The translations under genes were made by a program, and so were the position numbers. A stretch of DNA of 64,000 nt from [Mycobacterium] stephanolepidis (GTDB lineage: Bacteria > Actinomycetota > Actinomycetes > Mycobacteriales > Mycobacteriaceae): assembly GCF_002356335.1 (NCBI RefSeq), contig NZ_AP018165.1, positions 2,108,001 through 2,172,000 of the forward strand. Direction: 5' to 3'. Shown piece by piece: positions 37,799 through 49,029 of the stretch (positions are counted from its first letter, which is position 1; the number at the start of each line of letters is the position of its first letter). The notes under the pieces are model-generated. The model had not been told where the DNA came from, did no database searches, and saw nothing but the letters and a program-made list of their open reading frames with translations.

Positions 37799-38785
37799 TC
37801 AGACCAGTGCCGGCGTTTCGTTCTGCTGCGTGAGGCTGTCGAGGAACTCTTCGGTGACCGGGGTTCCGGCTCCGCCGAAGGAGTTGGGCGACAGCGGGTC
37901 CATCGCCTGCAGAACCGGCAGGTGATCACCCCAGCACAGCGTCAGCCCTGCCCATGGCGCGCGTGACTCCGGCTTCTCTTCTGTGCGCAAGGCGCACACC
38001 ACGGTCAGCAGCGGAGCATCGGTGGTGCCGGTGAGCTCAAGGACCGTCCAGCGCTCCGGCAGTGGGGCACTCGAGATGCTTCCGAGAGTGTTCGGCAGAT
38101 CGTCGTTCACTGTGGCGCGGTAGGCGGCCAGGTATCCGTGATCGTCGGCGACGGCGCGGGAGCCCTCCTTGACTTCCTCCGGCAGTGGTGTGGCGGGGTT
38201 CTCTGTGGCATTGACCTGCCACCCCAGTTCGCGCAGGTGATCGGAGAGTCGGCGGCCCACGATATCGGCGGTCTCGCGCAAAGGGATTCGAGAAGAGCGT
38301 GCCTGCAGCGCCGCGAGGTTGTCGGCTGCGCTCAGGGTCAGGCTCACCCAGGTCTTGTTCTCGGTGCCTGCAATGTCGGCGGTGGTGACCCTGATTGATG
38401 AGCAACGTACGCCGTAGCGATCCAGGTACCCGGATAGGAGCCCGACCGGTATCTCGTCATCCGATGTGGGCGCCGTGAGCTCGAGTGCGACTGTGGTGCG
38501 TGCGTCGACACCCGCCGCGACAATCTGAGCGGTGTTCGCGGAGGACCGGCCGGAGATTCTGCGGGTCAGCAGCTTCGTGAATCGTCCGAGAATGTCGGTG
38601 AGGAAGGTGCCACGCCACCACACCAGCAGCACCAATGCCAGCACCCCGGCGGTGATGGCGATCCAGCGGTCGGCGGGGTCCCGACGGTAGAGCGCGAACG
38701 CACCTGCCGCGACCAGCGTCGCCACCAGGGTCAGCCGCAGCGTGCACGGCACCGGGGGTCGATATAGCTTCACGTTCTTACTCAC
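37799..38785 (-). CDS. eccE3: ESX-3 core component EccE3
   Basis: A 328-aa membrane protein at the end of the ESX-3 operon. EccE subunits sit at the periphery of the type VII secretion complex. Two hydrophobic helices lie at the N-terminus (LRLTLVATLVAAGAFALY and WIAITAGVLALVLLVWW), followed by a soluble domain with GRSSANTAQIVAAGVDARTT and AGLTLCWGDHLPVLQAMDPL. The GTG start at 38785 (then S-K-N-V-K-L) has AGGAGAG 8 nt upstream and overlaps the mycP3 stop by 8 bp; an earlier in-frame start at 38812 is less likely. Assignment is by context plus the EccE pattern. Confidence 0.88.
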   Translation of the reverse strand: MSKNVKLYRPPVPCTLRLTLVATLVAAGAFALYRRDPADRWIAITAGVLALVLLVWWRGTFLTDILGRFTKLLTRRISGRSSANTAQIVAAGVDARTTVALELTAPTSDDEIPVGLLSGYLDRYGVRCSSIRVTTADIAGTENKTWVSLTLSAADNLAALQARSSRIPLRETADIVGRRLSDHLRELGWQVNATENPATPLPEEVKEGSRAVADDHGYLAAYRATVNDDLPNTLGSISSAPLPERWTVLELTGTTDAPLLTVVCALRTEEKPESRAPWAGLTLCWGDHLPVLQAMDPLSPNSFGGAGTPVTEEFLDSLTQQNETPALV

Positions 38786-40136
38786 TCGTGCTCTCCTGTC
38801 TGCGACGTGCACTGAGCCCGGCGACGACCATCACCGCGATCAGACATACACCGGCGCCCAGGAAGGCGAGCTGCCGGGGAAGGGGATTTTCCGGGGTGGG
38901 TGGGGGTGGGGGAACGACGGCACGGGCGCTGGGGCCTGCGGGTGCAGTTCCGTCCGCGGGGACGTCCCAGGTGAGCGCGGCCACCGGATCGACGGTTCCG
39001 GCTCCCACAAGGTTGGAGGGCGACCGGCCCGCGTCACGCGCGGTTCGTTGCAGCCGCGAGACGACCTGGCTTGCGGTGAGTTCCGGGAATCGGCTGCGCA
39101 CCAGCGCCGCGACACCCGAGACGTAGGCCGTCGCATAACTGGTCCCGAAGAGGGGGTGCGCCTTGCCGTCCTGGCCGACCATTCCGTTGGCCAATCCGCC
39201 GTCCGCATCGTTGGACAACGACGTCACGTTCTCGCCATTTGCCGCGATGCCCACCCAGGGGCCGGGCATCGTGAACTTCGATGGTGTGCCGTCGGCGGAC
39301 ACCGACCCGACGGACAGCACATACGGCTGCCACCACGAGGGAACGGAAACAGATTCCACCCCAGTCCAATTCCTCGGATCGGCACCCGAACCACTGAGTG
39401 GATTCGGTTGGCAGTTGGCGCCACCACCGCTGGTGTTACCGGCTGCTGCGATGACGACGGCGTCTTTCTCCTCGACGGCGTAACGCAATGCCGCGCCGAG
39501 TGCGGCCTGGTCGATGGGCTTGGCGGCCGGAACGCAGACAACCGAGGAAATGTTGATGACGCGCGCCCCGAGGTTCGCGGCATGCACGATCGACCGAGCC
39601 AGTGTGCTGACAAAGTGGGTGGCGCCGTTCGTGGTGGGATCACCCCCGGTGATTCGCGGAGAGAACTTGGAGGACTCCTGGCGAATCGAGATCAGCTTGG
39701 ATGCGGGTGCGATGCCCGAGAATCCATCCGGGCCGGGCTGGCCGCCGATGATTCCCGCGACCATGGTTCCGTGCCCGTCGCAGTCGGTGAGCCCGTTGGT
39801 CGACTGAACGTAGTCGCCACCGCCTTCGACATGCAGTCGCGCGCTTGGCTGCACGCCGGTGTCGATGATGGCGATGCTCTGGCCCTCACCGCGAGAGAAG
39901 CGCCACGCCTCCTCGAACTCCGGGGACGGTTTTCCGCTTGTGCCCGTGCCCGGCATCAGCACGGTGGTGGTGCACGCGGCGGACTGCATGCCGGCGGTTG
40001 CGCTGGGGGACGAATCTCGAGGCAGCGCGGCGGGATCCGCCTCCGGGGGTGTCACCGCGTATGCGGCCGGTGCTGTCATGGGAGACAGCACCAGCAGCAT
40101 CGCGGCGACGGCGCCCACAGACATGAAACGGATCAT
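38778..40136 (-). CDS. mycP3: Mycosin-3, subtilisin-like serine protease MycP3
   Basis: A 452-aa exported subtilase of ESX-3, needed for complex stability and function. A signal peptide covers about residues 1-27 (SVGAVAAMLLVLSPMTAPA). The catalytic triad is complete: Asp92 in AIIDTGV, His122 in DGHGTMVAGII, Ser333 in FGTSYATAYVSGVAA, with the oxyanion asparagine Asn234 in AAAGNTSGGGAN. A proline-rich linker (VVPPPPPTPENPLP) leads to a C-terminal membrane anchor (LAFLGAGVCLIAVMVVAGL). The start overlaps the eccD3 stop as ATGA. Confidence 0.95.
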   Translation of the reverse strand: MIRFMSVGAVAAMLLVLSPMTAPAAYAVTPPEADPAALPRDSSPSATAGMQSAACTTTVLMPGTGTSGKPSPEFEEAWRFSRGEGQSIAIIDTGVQPSARLHVEGGGDYVQSTNGLTDCDGHGTMVAGIIGGQPGPDGFSGIAPASKLISIRQESSKFSPRITGGDPTTNGATHFVSTLARSIVHAANLGARVINISSVVCVPAAKPIDQAALGAALRYAVEEKDAVVIAAAGNTSGGGANCQPNPLSGSGADPRNWTGVESVSVPSWWQPYVLSVGSVSADGTPSKFTMPGPWVGIAANGENVTSLSNDADGGLANGMVGQDGKAHPLFGTSYATAYVSGVAALVRSRFPELTASQVVSRLQRTARDAGRSPSNLVGAGTVDPVAALTWDVPADGTAPAGPSARAVVPPPPPTPENPLPRQLAFLGAGVCLIAVMVVAGLSARRRQESTSE

Positions 40137-41518
40137 CGGTTGAGAATCCAGCTGAACAGTCCGGTGAGGTATGCGATGACCGGCAGCAGCGAGGCATCGA
40201 TGCCCGAGGCGAGGAATCCCAGGAGACGCCGGCTGGGCAGCGAGTAGCTTTCTGCCTCACCGATTTTCGGGTTGAACACCACAACAGTGAGCGCGGCGAC
40301 CAAGAACGCCAGCACCCCGAGCGCAGCCAGTGCGCCGGTGTAACGGCCCGCAAAGGCGAAGATCACCAGTAGTGCGGAGGTCACCACGAAAGGCACCGCC
40401 AGCAGCCACGCCTTGCATACCGCCGAATCCCAGACGCGTGCGCGCAGTGCCGCTCCGGCGCTCACCGCGACCACCAGGTACCAGGTCCACGGGCTTGTCT
40501 GCGCCGAACCGCCTACCAGGGCCAGCGACCCCAGGATGGCCAGAAGTGAAGCGCCCGCGATGAATCCGCTCTGATGTGAGTCACTCAGCTGAACGCGTCG
40601 CGGAAGGTCCTTGAGTACCGACATCGCCGGAGCGGAGGGCGTCGGGTCACCGGGTGCGGGAATGGTGGGTAGGGGGAAACGGGCGGCGAAGGCCGACAGC
40701 TGCGCGGCACGCACGGTGACCAGCAGGCCCACCACGATCAGACCGCAGCCCACCGCGAGTAGCGACGGGTGCCAAAGGATTTGGGCGCCAGCGGCACCGG
40801 CGATACCGATGGACAGCACCGTGGTGGCGGTGAAGAAGGCGATCTGTTGGCGCGCCACGATCAGGTAGATCAGCGACCATGCGGCGACCCCGGCGGCCCC
40901 CAGGAGTGCGCGCGGCGCCAGGGCATCACCGGGGATGGCAAGGGCGAGTGCGCCCGCAATGGGAGCCAGGGCGGTGATCGCCAGCTCCGCGCCCAGGCGA
41001 GGCGACCGGATATGTGCCACCAACGACCCGATCGCGGTGGCGACCGCCACCACTGCCAGGCCGGCGAGGCTCAACGTGGACCCGGTGCGAACGTTGTGAA
41101 CGATCGCCAGAACCGTTGCCGCCACAATCAATCCGAGGACACCCACGCGGGTGACACGAGCAATGTGCTCGGCACCCCACGGGCGCTTGCGCGATTCGGA
41201 GAAGATGACGGCCGCATCCGCGATGTCTTCGACGATGCCAGGTGCGGCGGGGCCCACGGGAGTCGGCCGCAGCGTCAGCAGGTCACCGTCGACAACTCCC
41301 ACGGTGTCCAGGGTCGCGTCGGCGCTGAACGGCGCGCCGTTCACCGGGGCCAGGCTCAGCTGCTGAGGGGTGGCCTCGGTGGCGTCAGGGGCGACCAACC
41401 GATGAACTGCGGGAATGATGTCGCGCATCGGCAGCTGGGTCGGCAAGGCGACCTCGGTCAGCTTTTCTTCACCGAGCACGGCTACCCGGACGATGGGCAT
41501 CACGGCGTTGTCAGACAT
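40133..41518 (-). CDS. eccD3: ESX-3 channel component EccD3
   Basis: A 461-aa integral membrane protein forming the bulk of the ESX membrane channel. The N-terminal 95 residues are a ubiquitin-like domain (VRVAVLGEEKLTEVALP, DGDLLTLRPTP). About eleven helices follow, beginning with VGVLGLIVAATVLAIVHNV. The ATG at 41518 (MSDNAVMPIV) matches the EccD3 start; the frame opens earlier at 41557. The stop overlaps mycP3. It is separated from espG3 by 65 bp. Confidence 0.93.
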   Translation of the reverse strand: MSDNAVMPIVRVAVLGEEKLTEVALPTQLPMRDIIPAVHRLVAPDATEATPQQLSLAPVNGAPFSADATLDTVGVVDGDLLTLRPTPVGPAAPGIVEDIADAAVIFSESRKRPWGAEHIARVTRVGVLGLIVAATVLAIVHNVRTGSTLSLAGLAVVAVATAIGSLVAHIRSPRLGAELAITALAPIAGALALAIPGDALAPRALLGAAGVAAWSLIYLIVARQQIAFFTATTVLSIGIAGAAGAQILWHPSLLAVGCGLIVVGLLVTVRAAQLSAFAARFPLPTIPAPGDPTPSAPAMSVLKDLPRRVQLSDSHQSGFIAGASLLAILGSLALVGGSAQTSPWTWYLVVAVSAGAALRARVWDSAVCKAWLLAVPFVVTSALLVIFAFAGRYTGALAALGVLAFLVAALTVVVFNPKIGEAESYSLPSRRLLGFLASGIDASLLPVIAYLTGLFSWILNR

Positions 41519-41583
41519 GGTGTTTCGTTTGACTCTCTCGATAGGGGGGTGGAGCACACTAGGGAACTAATAGAGGGAAAGCA

Positions 41584-42447
41584 TCAGTCGAAGTCTCGGG
41601 TCAATCGCGCATCCGGGAACCAGTGCCCATCCGGGAGCGTGGCCATCAATTGCTCGACGGCCACCGCGATCGCGAATGGCGTTCCGGGTGCGAAGGTCGA
41701 CAGCCAGGTGCCGTCGCCCGCGCGGTGTGGGCTGACGAGGATGCGTCCAGCGCTGGTGTCGACCACGCTGATACCCACCTCGGAAGTCTGCTGAGCTGCG
41801 TTATCACGTTGTCCGGCAACCACTTCAACATAGTTGCGGTTTCCGATGAATGCTGATTCCACCACGGCCTGTGCGGTGGGTGGGACGCCCAGGTATCCCA
41901 TGACATCGGCCAGCGAGGCGCCGGAACGCAGCTGCTCGTCGGCCTTTGCGCCCACCTGGGTGGGCAGCGTGAATTCGGGGAACCGTGCGGGTGCGCGCCA
42001 GCGCAGTCCGGCGACCACACTGGGGACAAGCGCCGACGGGTCGTCGGCGTCGACCGCCGTGAAGGTGATCAGGTGCGCATTGCGCAGTGACACCACGGTC
42101 TGCGCGCGACCCTGCGATTGTTTGTGCGCGATGATGCCGCGCATCACGTCCGGATTCTCCGAGCCTGCCGCGACATAACGCAGTTCTAACCAACGGTCGG
42201 GACGGCACACAGTGCGGATCCATCCCGCCACGGCAGAATCCACCGCACCGTCGGCGCTGAGCACACCGGCGCGGGTGAGCTCCTGGACGCGCTGAGCATT
42301 GAAGCCGGCGCGCTGTGCCTCATCCCGGAAGGGGACCGTGATCGCCAGCACCCAGGGAAAGGTGCCGGCGCTCAAGGTGTCTGCGAGGAACCAGGCCTGG
42401 TCGACCGTCAGCTCGACGGCGTCCGGCGACCGGGTGGCCTGGTTCAT
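41584..42447 (-). CDS. espG3: ESX-3 chaperone EspG3
   Basis: A 287-aa cytosolic chaperone that binds PE-PPE dimers of the ESX-3 system and keeps them soluble before export. Conserved segments are [92 protein letters not shown] and [17 protein letters not shown] chose ATG 42447, which fits the EspG3 N-terminus; an ATG at 42492 overlapping esxH is also in frame. The likely clients PE5 and PPE4 are in the same operon. Confidence 0.93.
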   Translation of the reverse strand: MNQATRSPDAVELTVDQAWFLADTLSAGTFPWVLAITVPFRDEAQRAGFNAQRVQELTRAGVLSADGAVDSAVAGWIRTVCRPDRWLELRYVAAGSENPDVMRGIIAHKQSQGRAQTVVSLRNAHLITFTAVDADDPSALVPSVVAGLRWRAPARFPEFTLPTQVGAKADEQLRSGASLADVMGYLGVPPTAQAVVESAFIGNRNYVEVVAGQRDNAAQQTSEVGISVVDTSAGRILVSPHRAGDGTWLSTFAPGTPFAIAVAVEQLMATLPDGHWFPDARLTRDFD

Positions 42448-42479
42448 CGCACGATCAGGTGCTGGAGCACCAAGGGCGT

Positions 42480-42770
42480 TTATGCGCCCCATTTGGCTCC
42501 TTCTGCCATGTCGCGGGCGTTCATGGACAGGGTGTTGGTCTCGTGGGTAGAGCCCATGGCGCGGTAGGCGCGGATGAGTTCTTCCATGGCGGTGTTCCAC
42601 TGGGCCTGCCAGGCGGCTTGGCTCATCGAGGTATCACCGTGCCAGGCCGCCTGCAGAGAGGCCTGTTGGGCGGCCAGGTCGGCTCCCAGGGCGGTCAGCA
42701 CACCGGAGTAGGTGTTCATCTCACCGGCGTGGGCCAGCATCGCGGGGTAGTTGAAAGTAATCTGCGACAT
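42480..42770 (-). CDS. esxH: ESAT-6-like WXG100 protein EsxH (TB10.4)
   Basis: A 96-aa WXG100 protein, secreted by ESX-3 as a heterodimer with EsxG and needed for mycobactin-dependent iron uptake. It opens with [17 protein letters not shown], has the hairpin motif AAWHGD (Trp43-x-Gly45) between two helices, and ends [10 protein letters not shown]. The length is the exact family norm. In the C-terminal secretion-signal region, YxxxD/E is less obvious than in other Esx proteins. It follows esxG by 32 bp. Confidence 0.96.
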   Translation of the reverse strand: MSQITFNYPAMLAHAGEMNTYSGVLTALGADLAAQQASLQAAWHGDTSMSQAAWQAQWNTAMEELIRAYRAMGSTHETNTLSMNARDMAEGAKWGA

Positions 42771-42802
42771 CTGCTGTGTTCCCTTCCTTGTACGTGTGTG
42801 GG

Positions 42803-43096
42803 TTAGACGCCGATGTAGCGGCTGGCGGCGGCGGCATCCTCGGCCACATAGGTGGCGGCGGCATCACCGAGGTTGATCTGCGCGATATCGAGCAGGGCGT
42901 TGACCTTCGCGGCGACCTCCACGAACCGGGCGTGCGCGGCCTGGAAGGCCACCGAGGACTCCCCGACATGGAACGCCTGCGCCGACAACGCGGCCTGCTC
43001 GGCCTGTGAAATCGTCGAACGCATCAAAGCGGTCTTGGCACCAAACGTGCCCTCCGCAGCCACCAGGGCCGGAATGTGCGCATCAAGCAAACTCAT
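42803..43096 (-). CDS. esxG: ESAT-6-like protein EsxG
   Basis: A 97-aa partner of EsxH. Conserved parts are [58 protein letters not shown] and [17 protein letters not shown], the last holding the general secretion motif YxxxD (Y-V-A-E-D). Like other EsxG proteins it lacks a Trp in the hairpin (FHVGES). ATG 43096 is preferred over upstream ATGs at 43102 and 43135, because GAGGAG lies 6 nt before it and the sequence matches the family start. Confidence 0.95.
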   Translation of the reverse strand: MSLLDAHIPALVAAEGTFGAKTALMRSTISQAEQAALSAQAFHVGESSVAFQAAHARFVEVAAKVNALLDIAQINLGDAAATYVAEDAAAASRYIGV

Positions 43097-43160
43097 ATTC
43101 ATCTCCTCAATCGTGTTGTGTTGCATGTGATTCAAATGGTCGGCGAAGTGGGGCGGCCGG

Positions 43161-44687
43161 TCAGCTGCTGGACCCCCCTTCGGCGGGTCCGTCAGATTCG
43201 GCTCCCCAGGTGTTGGGGAGCATGGGCATGGTGCGCGTGCCGTCCATGCTCTCTGAGGCGCTCTCGCGCTCGATCAGACCGGCCGCGCCGGCGCTCGAGG
43301 TACTCCTGGACACCGTCCCGGAAAAGCCGAGCCGACCAGTGCCGCGAGAAGATGCCCCCACGCCTGCGGGCTGACGTGCTGCCTGTTCCGAAAAGTCCGG
43401 GTCCACTGTGGAATTCATGTCCATGAACTGCGGGGCCGGATCCTTGATCCGCGCGCCACGCTTGCGGCGCGCGCGTGAACGCGCCGACGCGGCCGCGGCG
43501 GCTGCAGCGGAAATCCCTGCCGCCGGCGCCTTGGCACCTGCACCCTCATTCAATGTCGGCCCAAACCGCGCAGCCGGCGGATCTTCCTGCACCGCGTACA
43601 CCATGTATGCGGGAGTCACCGCCGCGACGGCAGGCGACGCCGGTGCCGCAGGGGCGGACGGTGCACCTGAACCGCTGGTAATTGCCGTGCCGCCGCTCCC
43701 GGGCATTCCACCCATCGCAAACGGCTGCTGCTGAGGTGAGTTGCGTACGACCTGAGCTGGTTGCGGTGCGGGCTCCTCTGCGGGTGCGTCGGCGTCGACC
43801 GGAACCGGGTTGATCAACTGCGCCAGTCCGACCAGGAGCAGGGGGAGCCACAGCGGAGCCGACAGCATGACGCCCCAGAACGTGAATCCGAAGGGGATGA
43901 AGAACGCTTCGTACGCGATGAAGAACAACAGCGGACCCCACGCCACGAGGGCTTCGAGCGGGTTGCGTAGGAAGTCTTGCAAGATCCTCTGCAAGGTGCC
44001 GAGCGGGTCGGTGAAGAACTCCTGAATCTGCCGCATCAGCTTCTCGAAGAAGCTCTCGCTGTCGTCGAGGGCGGTGCCGGATTCGAGGGCCTGCGGTTGC
44101 GCAGCCATCGAGGTCATGTCGGCGGACATCCGCGACATTTCCCCACCCGGAGCCATGATCATCGGCGAGGGCTCTGCCGGTGCCGTAGCAGCCAGCGCGG
44201 TGGACGAGACACCTTGGTAGACGCCCATGGTGGTGGCGGCCTGGACCCACATCCGGATGTAGTCGGCCTCGTTGAGCGCGATCGGAATGGTGTTGATACC
44301 AAGGAAATTGGTGGCCAGCAGCACGCCGTGGATCATGTGATTGGCCGCCAGCTCGGCCAGCGTCGGCATCGCCGCCAGCGCCGTCGTGTAACCGGCGGCG
44401 GCCGTCTCCTGCAACACCGCATTGGTGGCGCTGAGCGCGCTCTGCTGAGTCAGCCAGGCCAGATACGGCGCGTGGCCGGCAACATACTGGGTGGCGCTGG
44501 GCCCCTGCCAAGGCCCGGCGTTGGCAGCAGCGAGCAGCTGCGTCAACTCCGTTGCGGCAGTGGTGTATTGCACCGAGAGTGCTTGCCATTGCGCGGCTGC
44601 CGCCAACAGTGCTCCCGTCCCGGGTCCAGCGCTCAGTAGCGCCGAGTGGACCTCGGGCGGGAAAGCCATCCAGATGGGGGCGGACAC
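43161..44687 (-). CDS. PPE4: PPE family protein PPE4
   Basis: A 508-aa PPE protein paired with PE5 in the ESX-3 operon. The N-terminal PPE domain (about 1-175) shows [37 protein letters not shown] and [19 protein letters not shown], with the WxG turn at Trp60-Gln-Gly. The C-terminal part is unusual for a short PPE: it has a hydrophobic region at about 249-294 (two likely helices), then a Pro/Ala-rich stretch and a basic segment [11 protein letters not shown] near 425. M. tuberculosis PPE4 has a similar length. It lies 5 bp after PE5. Confidence 0.93.
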   Translation of the reverse strand: MSAPIWMAFPPEVHSALLSAGPGTGALLAAAAQWQALSVQYTTAATELTQLLAAANAGPWQGPSATQYVAGHAPYLAWLTQQSALSATNAVLQETAAAGYTTALAAMPTLAELAANHMIHGVLLATNFLGINTIPIALNEADYIRMWVQAATTMGVYQGVSSTALAATAPAEPSPMIMAPGGEMSRMSADMTSMAAQPQALESGTALDDSESFFEKLMRQIQEFFTDPLGTLQRILQDFLRNPLEALVAWGPLLFFIAYEAFFIPFGFTFWGVMLSAPLWLPLLLVGLAQLINPVPVDADAPAEEPAPQPAQVVRNSPQQQPFAMGGMPGSGGTAITSGSGAPSAPAAPASPAVAAVTPAYMVYAVQEDPPAARFGPTLNEGAGAKAPAAGISAAAAAAASARSRARRKRGARIKDPAPQFMDMNSTVDPDFSEQAARQPAGVGASSRGTGRLGFSGTVSRSTSSAGAAGLIERESASESMDGTRTMPMLPNTWGAESDGPAEGGSSS

Positions 44688-44692
44688 GGAAT

Positions 44693-45001
44693 CTAGCCCC
44701 GCGCGATCATGTACGTCGCCGCGGCCTGCATATCACCGGTGGTGTAGCTGGCCGCGGTCTCCGAAACACCCAGCCCGGCCCGGCCCAACTCCTCGACAGC
44801 CAACGTGGCCACACCGGTGTGTTCCACACCGCGAGCACTAAAACCCGCCGCGGTCTCCAACGAGACCGGATCGGCCGCCGGCGGCACCACCGCACCGATC
44901 ACCGGTGCGGCAGCAGCATGTGCGGCAGCCAGACGCGCGGTCAGCGCCTCCACCGCGGCACTGGTGGCAAGCAGACCTTCCGGAATGACATTCAGATTCA
45001 T
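44693..45001 (-). CDS. PE5: PE family protein PE5
   Basis: A 102-aa PE protein consisting only of the PE domain: [20 protein letters not shown] with Pro7-Glu8, [19 protein letters not shown] and a C-terminal [15 protein letters not shown], the last containing the secretion motif YxxxD (Y-T-T-G-D). It should form a helical dimer with PPE4, bound by EspG3. The start overlaps the eccC3 stop as ATGA, and PPE4 begins 5 bp downstream. Confidence 0.94.
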   Translation of the reverse strand: MNLNVIPEGLLATSAAVEALTARLAAAHAAAAPVIGAVVPPAADPVSLETAAGFSARGVEHTGVATLAVEELGRAGLGVSETAASYTTGDMQAAATYMIARG

Positions 45002-48000
45002 CGTGGGTACTCCCTTCCTTGAGCAGCATGCTCACTGACGAATGGATTGACGGTCTGTACATATGTCGGAACATCGTTATCTGACAACAGGACGCCGCGG
45101 CCCGCAGGCAGACGCTCGAAGCGATGTCCACGGATACGGCCGCCGTCTTGCGGACTACCGCTGAACATCAGGGTGTTGGCCTGCAGTTCGTGGAAGCGGC
45201 GCAGCATGGGGTTGGTCATCAGTATGTGACCGGAACCGGTGGCGCGCGCGGTGATGATCACCCGCAGACCGAGCTCGCGAGCCTCGGCGAGCAGGCCCGT
45301 GATCGGGTTCCAGGGACGCTGCCCGATGTAGGGACCGCTGACGGCGGGCGCATCGGGGATCTGGTCGACATCGTCGATGATGAGGTAGTGCCGCTGAGCG
45401 GTCACGCCGCGTGACACCCAGTTGTGCAGTTCCTCGGGGGACAGTCCGGCGGGTGGCCGACGCTTCTCCAGAAGTGCACCGAGGCCCATCATCGCCGGGG
45501 TGATCCGGTCGATGTTGGGGGTGTACTCGTTGTCGGGGAACAGCGGCTCATCGACAAGATGTAGACGCCGGTCCAGGACAGTGAATGCCACCTCGTTCGG
45601 TGCCGAATGCTCCCGGACCGTACGGATGATGTGCCGCAACAGGGTCGTCTTGCCCGACCCGGTATCGCCCAACACCATCAGAAGCGGATTGTGGGCGAGG
45701 TCGAGAGCCACCGGTGCCAGATCCTGCTCGCGCTGTCCGATGACCACCTGCTCGCGTCCCGGGTACAGCGGACCGATCGCGTCCGGTGCCAGGTCTGCCG
45801 GCAGTAGGCGGACGGCAGGAGCCTTGGCGCCGGGGTAGTTGGCGTTGACCGATTCCACGTCCTTGGCGTCGGACGCCGCGAACAGGAAGTGCTCTGCCTG
45901 CATGGTCAGGCCGCGCCCCGGCTGATCGTGCGGGACGCTCTCGGCGGGGCGGCGCAGCGCACCGGGTACCCGCACGTTGCTGTCTGCCGAATCATGCAGC
46001 TTGAGTTCCAGACGTAGCCCGAGAGCATCGCGCATCGCGAGCGGCACCTCGATCCAGTTCGGCGTCGTGATCACGACGTGGATGCCGTATGACAGCCCCG
46101 CGTTGGCCAGCTCGGTAAGGCGGGCCAGCAAGGGATTCCGGGTGTTGAACTGATCGGTGTTGTCGCGGCTGAACGCATAGAGGTTGTCCACGATCAGGAA
46201 CGTTTCGCCGTATCCGTCGTCCAGTGTGGGATCGCTGTCGCGCAGCGTGCGCAGCTGACTCACCGAGGCGATGCCGCGGTCGCGGAACAGACGCTGGCGA
46301 TAGGCCAGAAGCTGCTCCAGCTCACCGAAGGTGCGCCGGATGCGTTCGGGTTCCAGGGCGCTGGCGACGCTACCGACATGCGCCAGACCTTCGAGGGCGT
46401 GCAATTGTCCGCCGCCGTAGTCGATGCAGTAGTACGTGACATCGCGGGGGGAGTGCGACGCGGCTGCCGACAGCATGAACGTCTGCAGGGCAGTCGATTT
46501 CCCGGACTTCGGGCCGCCGTGAATGATCACGTTTCCGGCCGCTGATGTCGCGTCGAAGATCAGCAGATCGCGACGCATCTGGAACGGCTTGTCGATCTCG
46601 CCGAGCGGCCAGCGCAGCTGGCGTGCCGGTATGCCGGTCTGGCTCAACACGCTTGCCAACGGGATCGCGGTATCCAGCGGTGGCAGCCACAGCTCCGGTG
46701 CACGCGGACCCACCTTGGCGAGCTGGCCGCCGACGGTGGAGATCAGCTTGCGCGCCGGTTGTTGCGGCTGGTCGGATCCACCCTTGACGATCACCGTGGT
46801 CGGATCGGTGGCCACCGGCAGCGCCGTGAACGGCTTGGGCTGCGGGGTCGCGTGGATCTCGATGGTCGTGGTCCTGGACGGCGGCTCGTAGACACCGTCC
46901 ACATAGGTGCTGCGGAACTTGATGGGCACCGCGCCGGGGGCGGGCACCAGGAAACCAACGCCCTTGTGGTCCTTGCCCGATTCGATGTGGTACGCGTCCT
47001 CGGTTCCGATGATCTGCCGAGACGCGCTGGGGCTGGCCACCTTCAGACCAATGCGGTACGAGGTGTTCTTGTCGATGTCCTTGATCTTGCCGACGTCGAG
47101 GGTCTGTGACGCGAACAGGATGTGGATCCGGAACGAGCGTCCCTTACGCGCGACGTAGTCGAACAGTTCGGCGTACTCCGGATGATCCTGGAGCATCAGG
47201 GTGAATTCGTCGGCCACCACGAACAGCGTGGGGATGGGCGGCAGGTCGTGACCGGCCGCGATCGCTTCCTCGTACTCGCGGACCGAGTTGAAGGCACTGC
47301 CCTGCACGTCGCGACCGGCCTGCTTGAGCAGGTTCTCGCGCCGGGCAACCTCGCCCCGCAACGTGTCGGCGAAACGATCTGCCAGAGAGCGCTTCTCGGC
47401 CATGTTCGAGATCACGGCGACAACCTGGGGGAAGTCGCGGAAGATGTCGGCTCCCGCTTCACCTTTGAAGTCCGCGTAGATCACGATGAGTCGGTCGGCC
47501 GAATGTGTTGTCAGGAGTGACAACAGAATCGACATCAGGCTCTGGGACTTACCGGAGCCGGTCATGCCGATCATCAGTCCGTGCGGCCCCATGCCGCCCT
47601 CGGCCTCGTCCTTGAGGTCGAACATCAGCGGCTCACCGGAGGCGGTCACGCCGATGGGCACGCGAAGCTCCTCGTCACGCGTACGCGGCGACCATAGGGC
47701 AGGCACATCCAGCTGGGACGCGTCTTCGATACCGAGCAGCGATGTAAAGGTCGCACCACCGGTGGCGGCCGATCGCAGGCCTGGATGCGTTGGATTGGAA
47801 TCCCAACGGGAGAGCCGTCGGGACACATGCGATGCGGTTCCGATCGTCAGCTGATCGGCCTCATCGATGTACGGCTGCCAATCATTGCCATTCCACCGGG
47901 TGATTCGTGCGCTCACCCCGTTCCGGTTGACCTGCAGCACAGGCCTTTCCGGGTTGAGGTACTCCGGAAGCTTGATGGCGTCGTCGCTTCCGTCCACCCG

Positions 48001-49029
48001 TTGAATGACGGTGACGCCGTCCAGTCCCGCCGCCGGGATCGGCGAATTCACGCCATTCAGATCGTAGGTCGGGTCGTCGAGGACGATCAGCAGATGCTTG
48101 TGGGCGCCGGATTCGGCCCCGAACAGGGCACGCTCGGACAGCACCGGCTTCAGCGCCTCGAACAGCTCAGCACTTGTGCGACGCAGGTAGCGTGCCGGAC
48201 CGACGCCGTCGACCTCACCGCTGATGTCCACGTGGGGAAGCCATTTGAGCCACGACCAGTCGCTGTCCTCAACACCGGGACCGGCCATCGCCACGGTCAG
48301 CAGCGTCGGATCGTGGAACGTGGCTGCCTGGGTCACCCAGGATCGGATCGAGGCGCGGACGATGTCGTCATCTCCGAGCACCGTGATGCGCGAAACCTTG
48401 TTCAGGTCGATGCCCAGCGGTGCGCTGCGCACCGTGCGTTGGGTGTCCAGCAGTCCGCGTAACGCACTGTGGCTCACCGGCTCCAGATCGATCTCGTCGG
48501 CGATGTCCTTGACGCGCACCGGACTGGCCAGGGGGAGGTCGTGACGTCCGGCGCGTACCACCAGGTAGTCGTCATCGCCGGGGTCGCGCTCCCACTGGCG
48601 GCGGGTGCCGGGAACAGTGGTGAGCTCTTCGGGATCCGGGTGCGACCATTCCAGCGCCTTGCGCTGCTGCGTGGCGTGGGTGCGCAGATTATCGCGAATC
48701 ACCGACAGGTAGCGCAGGTAGTCGGCACGCTCGGCGTCGACCTCCTCGGTGCGTACCTTGTCACCGCCTCCGCGGTACAGCGCGGTGGCGGCCAGCAGGA
48801 GCACGAACGGGAAGAACAGCGTCTGCGGGGAGATGAGTCGGATCCCCGAGGCGACCAGCGCGACCACCATGCCGACGATCAGGATCACGATCACAACCGG
48901 CATGGCGCGTCGCAGGAACGATGGTGGAATCACCCGAGGCAGTTGCGGTGGTGCCTCCACGGTCACCGTGGCATCGGGTATCGCGGGGGGCGCTACACGC
49001 CGATGGGCTTCGAAAATGAGACGGCTCAA
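44998..49029 (-). CDS. eccC3: ESX-3 FtsK/SpoIIIE-type ATPase EccC3
   Basis: A 1343-aa motor ATPase of type VII secretion that recognises substrates and powers export. The N-terminus has two membrane helices ([20 protein letters not shown], then [17 protein letters not shown]). Three ATPase domains follow, with Walker A motifs MTGSGKSQS (about residue 490), GPKSGKSTA (about 840) and [10 protein letters not shown] (about 1125). The first and catalytically central domain has Walker [12 protein letters not shown]. Unlike ESX-1, the chain is not split into two genes. It overlaps eccB3 and PE5 by ATGA. Confidence 0.96.
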   Translation of the reverse strand: MSRLIFEAHRRVAPPAIPDATVTVEAPPQLPRVIPPSFLRRAMPVVIVILIVGMVVALVASGIRLISPQTLFFPFVLLLAATALYRGGGDKVRTEEVDAERADYLRYLSVIRDNLRTHATQQRKALEWSHPDPEELTTVPGTRRQWERDPGDDDYLVVRAGRHDLPLASPVRVKDIADEIDLEPVSHSALRGLLDTQRTVRSAPLGIDLNKVSRITVLGDDDIVRASIRSWVTQAATFHDPTLLTVAMAGPGVEDSDWSWLKWLPHVDISGEVDGVGPARYLRRTSAELFEALKPVLSERALFGAESGAHKHLLIVLDDPTYDLNGVNSPIPAAGLDGVTVIQRVDGSDDAIKLPEYLNPERPVLQVNRNGVSARITRWNGNDWQPYIDEADQLTIGTASHVSRRLSRWDSNPTHPGLRSAATGGATFTSLLGIEDASQLDVPALWSPRTRDEELRVPIGVTASGEPLMFDLKDEAEGGMGPHGLMIGMTGSGKSQSLMSILLSLLTTHSADRLIVIYADFKGEAGADIFRDFPQVVAVISNMAEKRSLADRFADTLRGEVARRENLLKQAGRDVQGSAFNSVREYEEAIAAGHDLPPIPTLFVVADEFTLMLQDHPEYAELFDYVARKGRSFRIHILFASQTLDVGKIKDIDKNTSYRIGLKVASPSASRQIIGTEDAYHIESGKDHKGVGFLVPAPGAVPIKFRSTYVDGVYEPPSRTTTIEIHATPQPKPFTALPVATDPTTVIVKGGSDQPQQPARKLISTVGGQLAKVGPRAPELWLPPLDTAIPLASVLSQTGIPARQLRWPLGEIDKPFQMRRDLLIFDATSAAGNVIIHGGPKSGKSTALQTFMLSAAASHSPRDVTYYCIDYGGGQLHALEGLAHVGSVASALEPERIRRTFGELEQLLAYRQRLFRDRGIASVSQLRTLRDSDPTLDDGYGETFLIVDNLYAFSRDNTDQFNTRNPLLARLTELANAGLSYGIHVVITTPNWIEVPLAMRDALGLRLELKLHDSADSNVRVPGALRRPAESVPHDQPGRGLTMQAEHFLFAASDAKDVESVNANYPGAKAPAVRLLPADLAPDAIGPLYPGREQVVIGQREQDLAPVALDLAHNPLLMVLGDTGSGKTTLLRHIIRTVREHSAPNEVAFTVLDRRLHLVDEPLFPDNEYTPNIDRITPAMMGLGALLEKRRPPAGLSPEELHNWVSRGVTAQRHYLIIDDVDQIPDAPAVSGPYIGQRPWNPITGLLAEARELGLRVIITARATGSGHILMTNPMLRRFHELQANTLMFSGSPQDGGRIRGHRFERLPAGRGVLLSDNDVPTYVQTVNPFVSEHAAQGREYPR

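Noticed and set aside
38742..40247. 501-codon open frame antisense to mycP3
   Set aside because: Shadow frame; MycP3 has signal peptide, triad and anchor.
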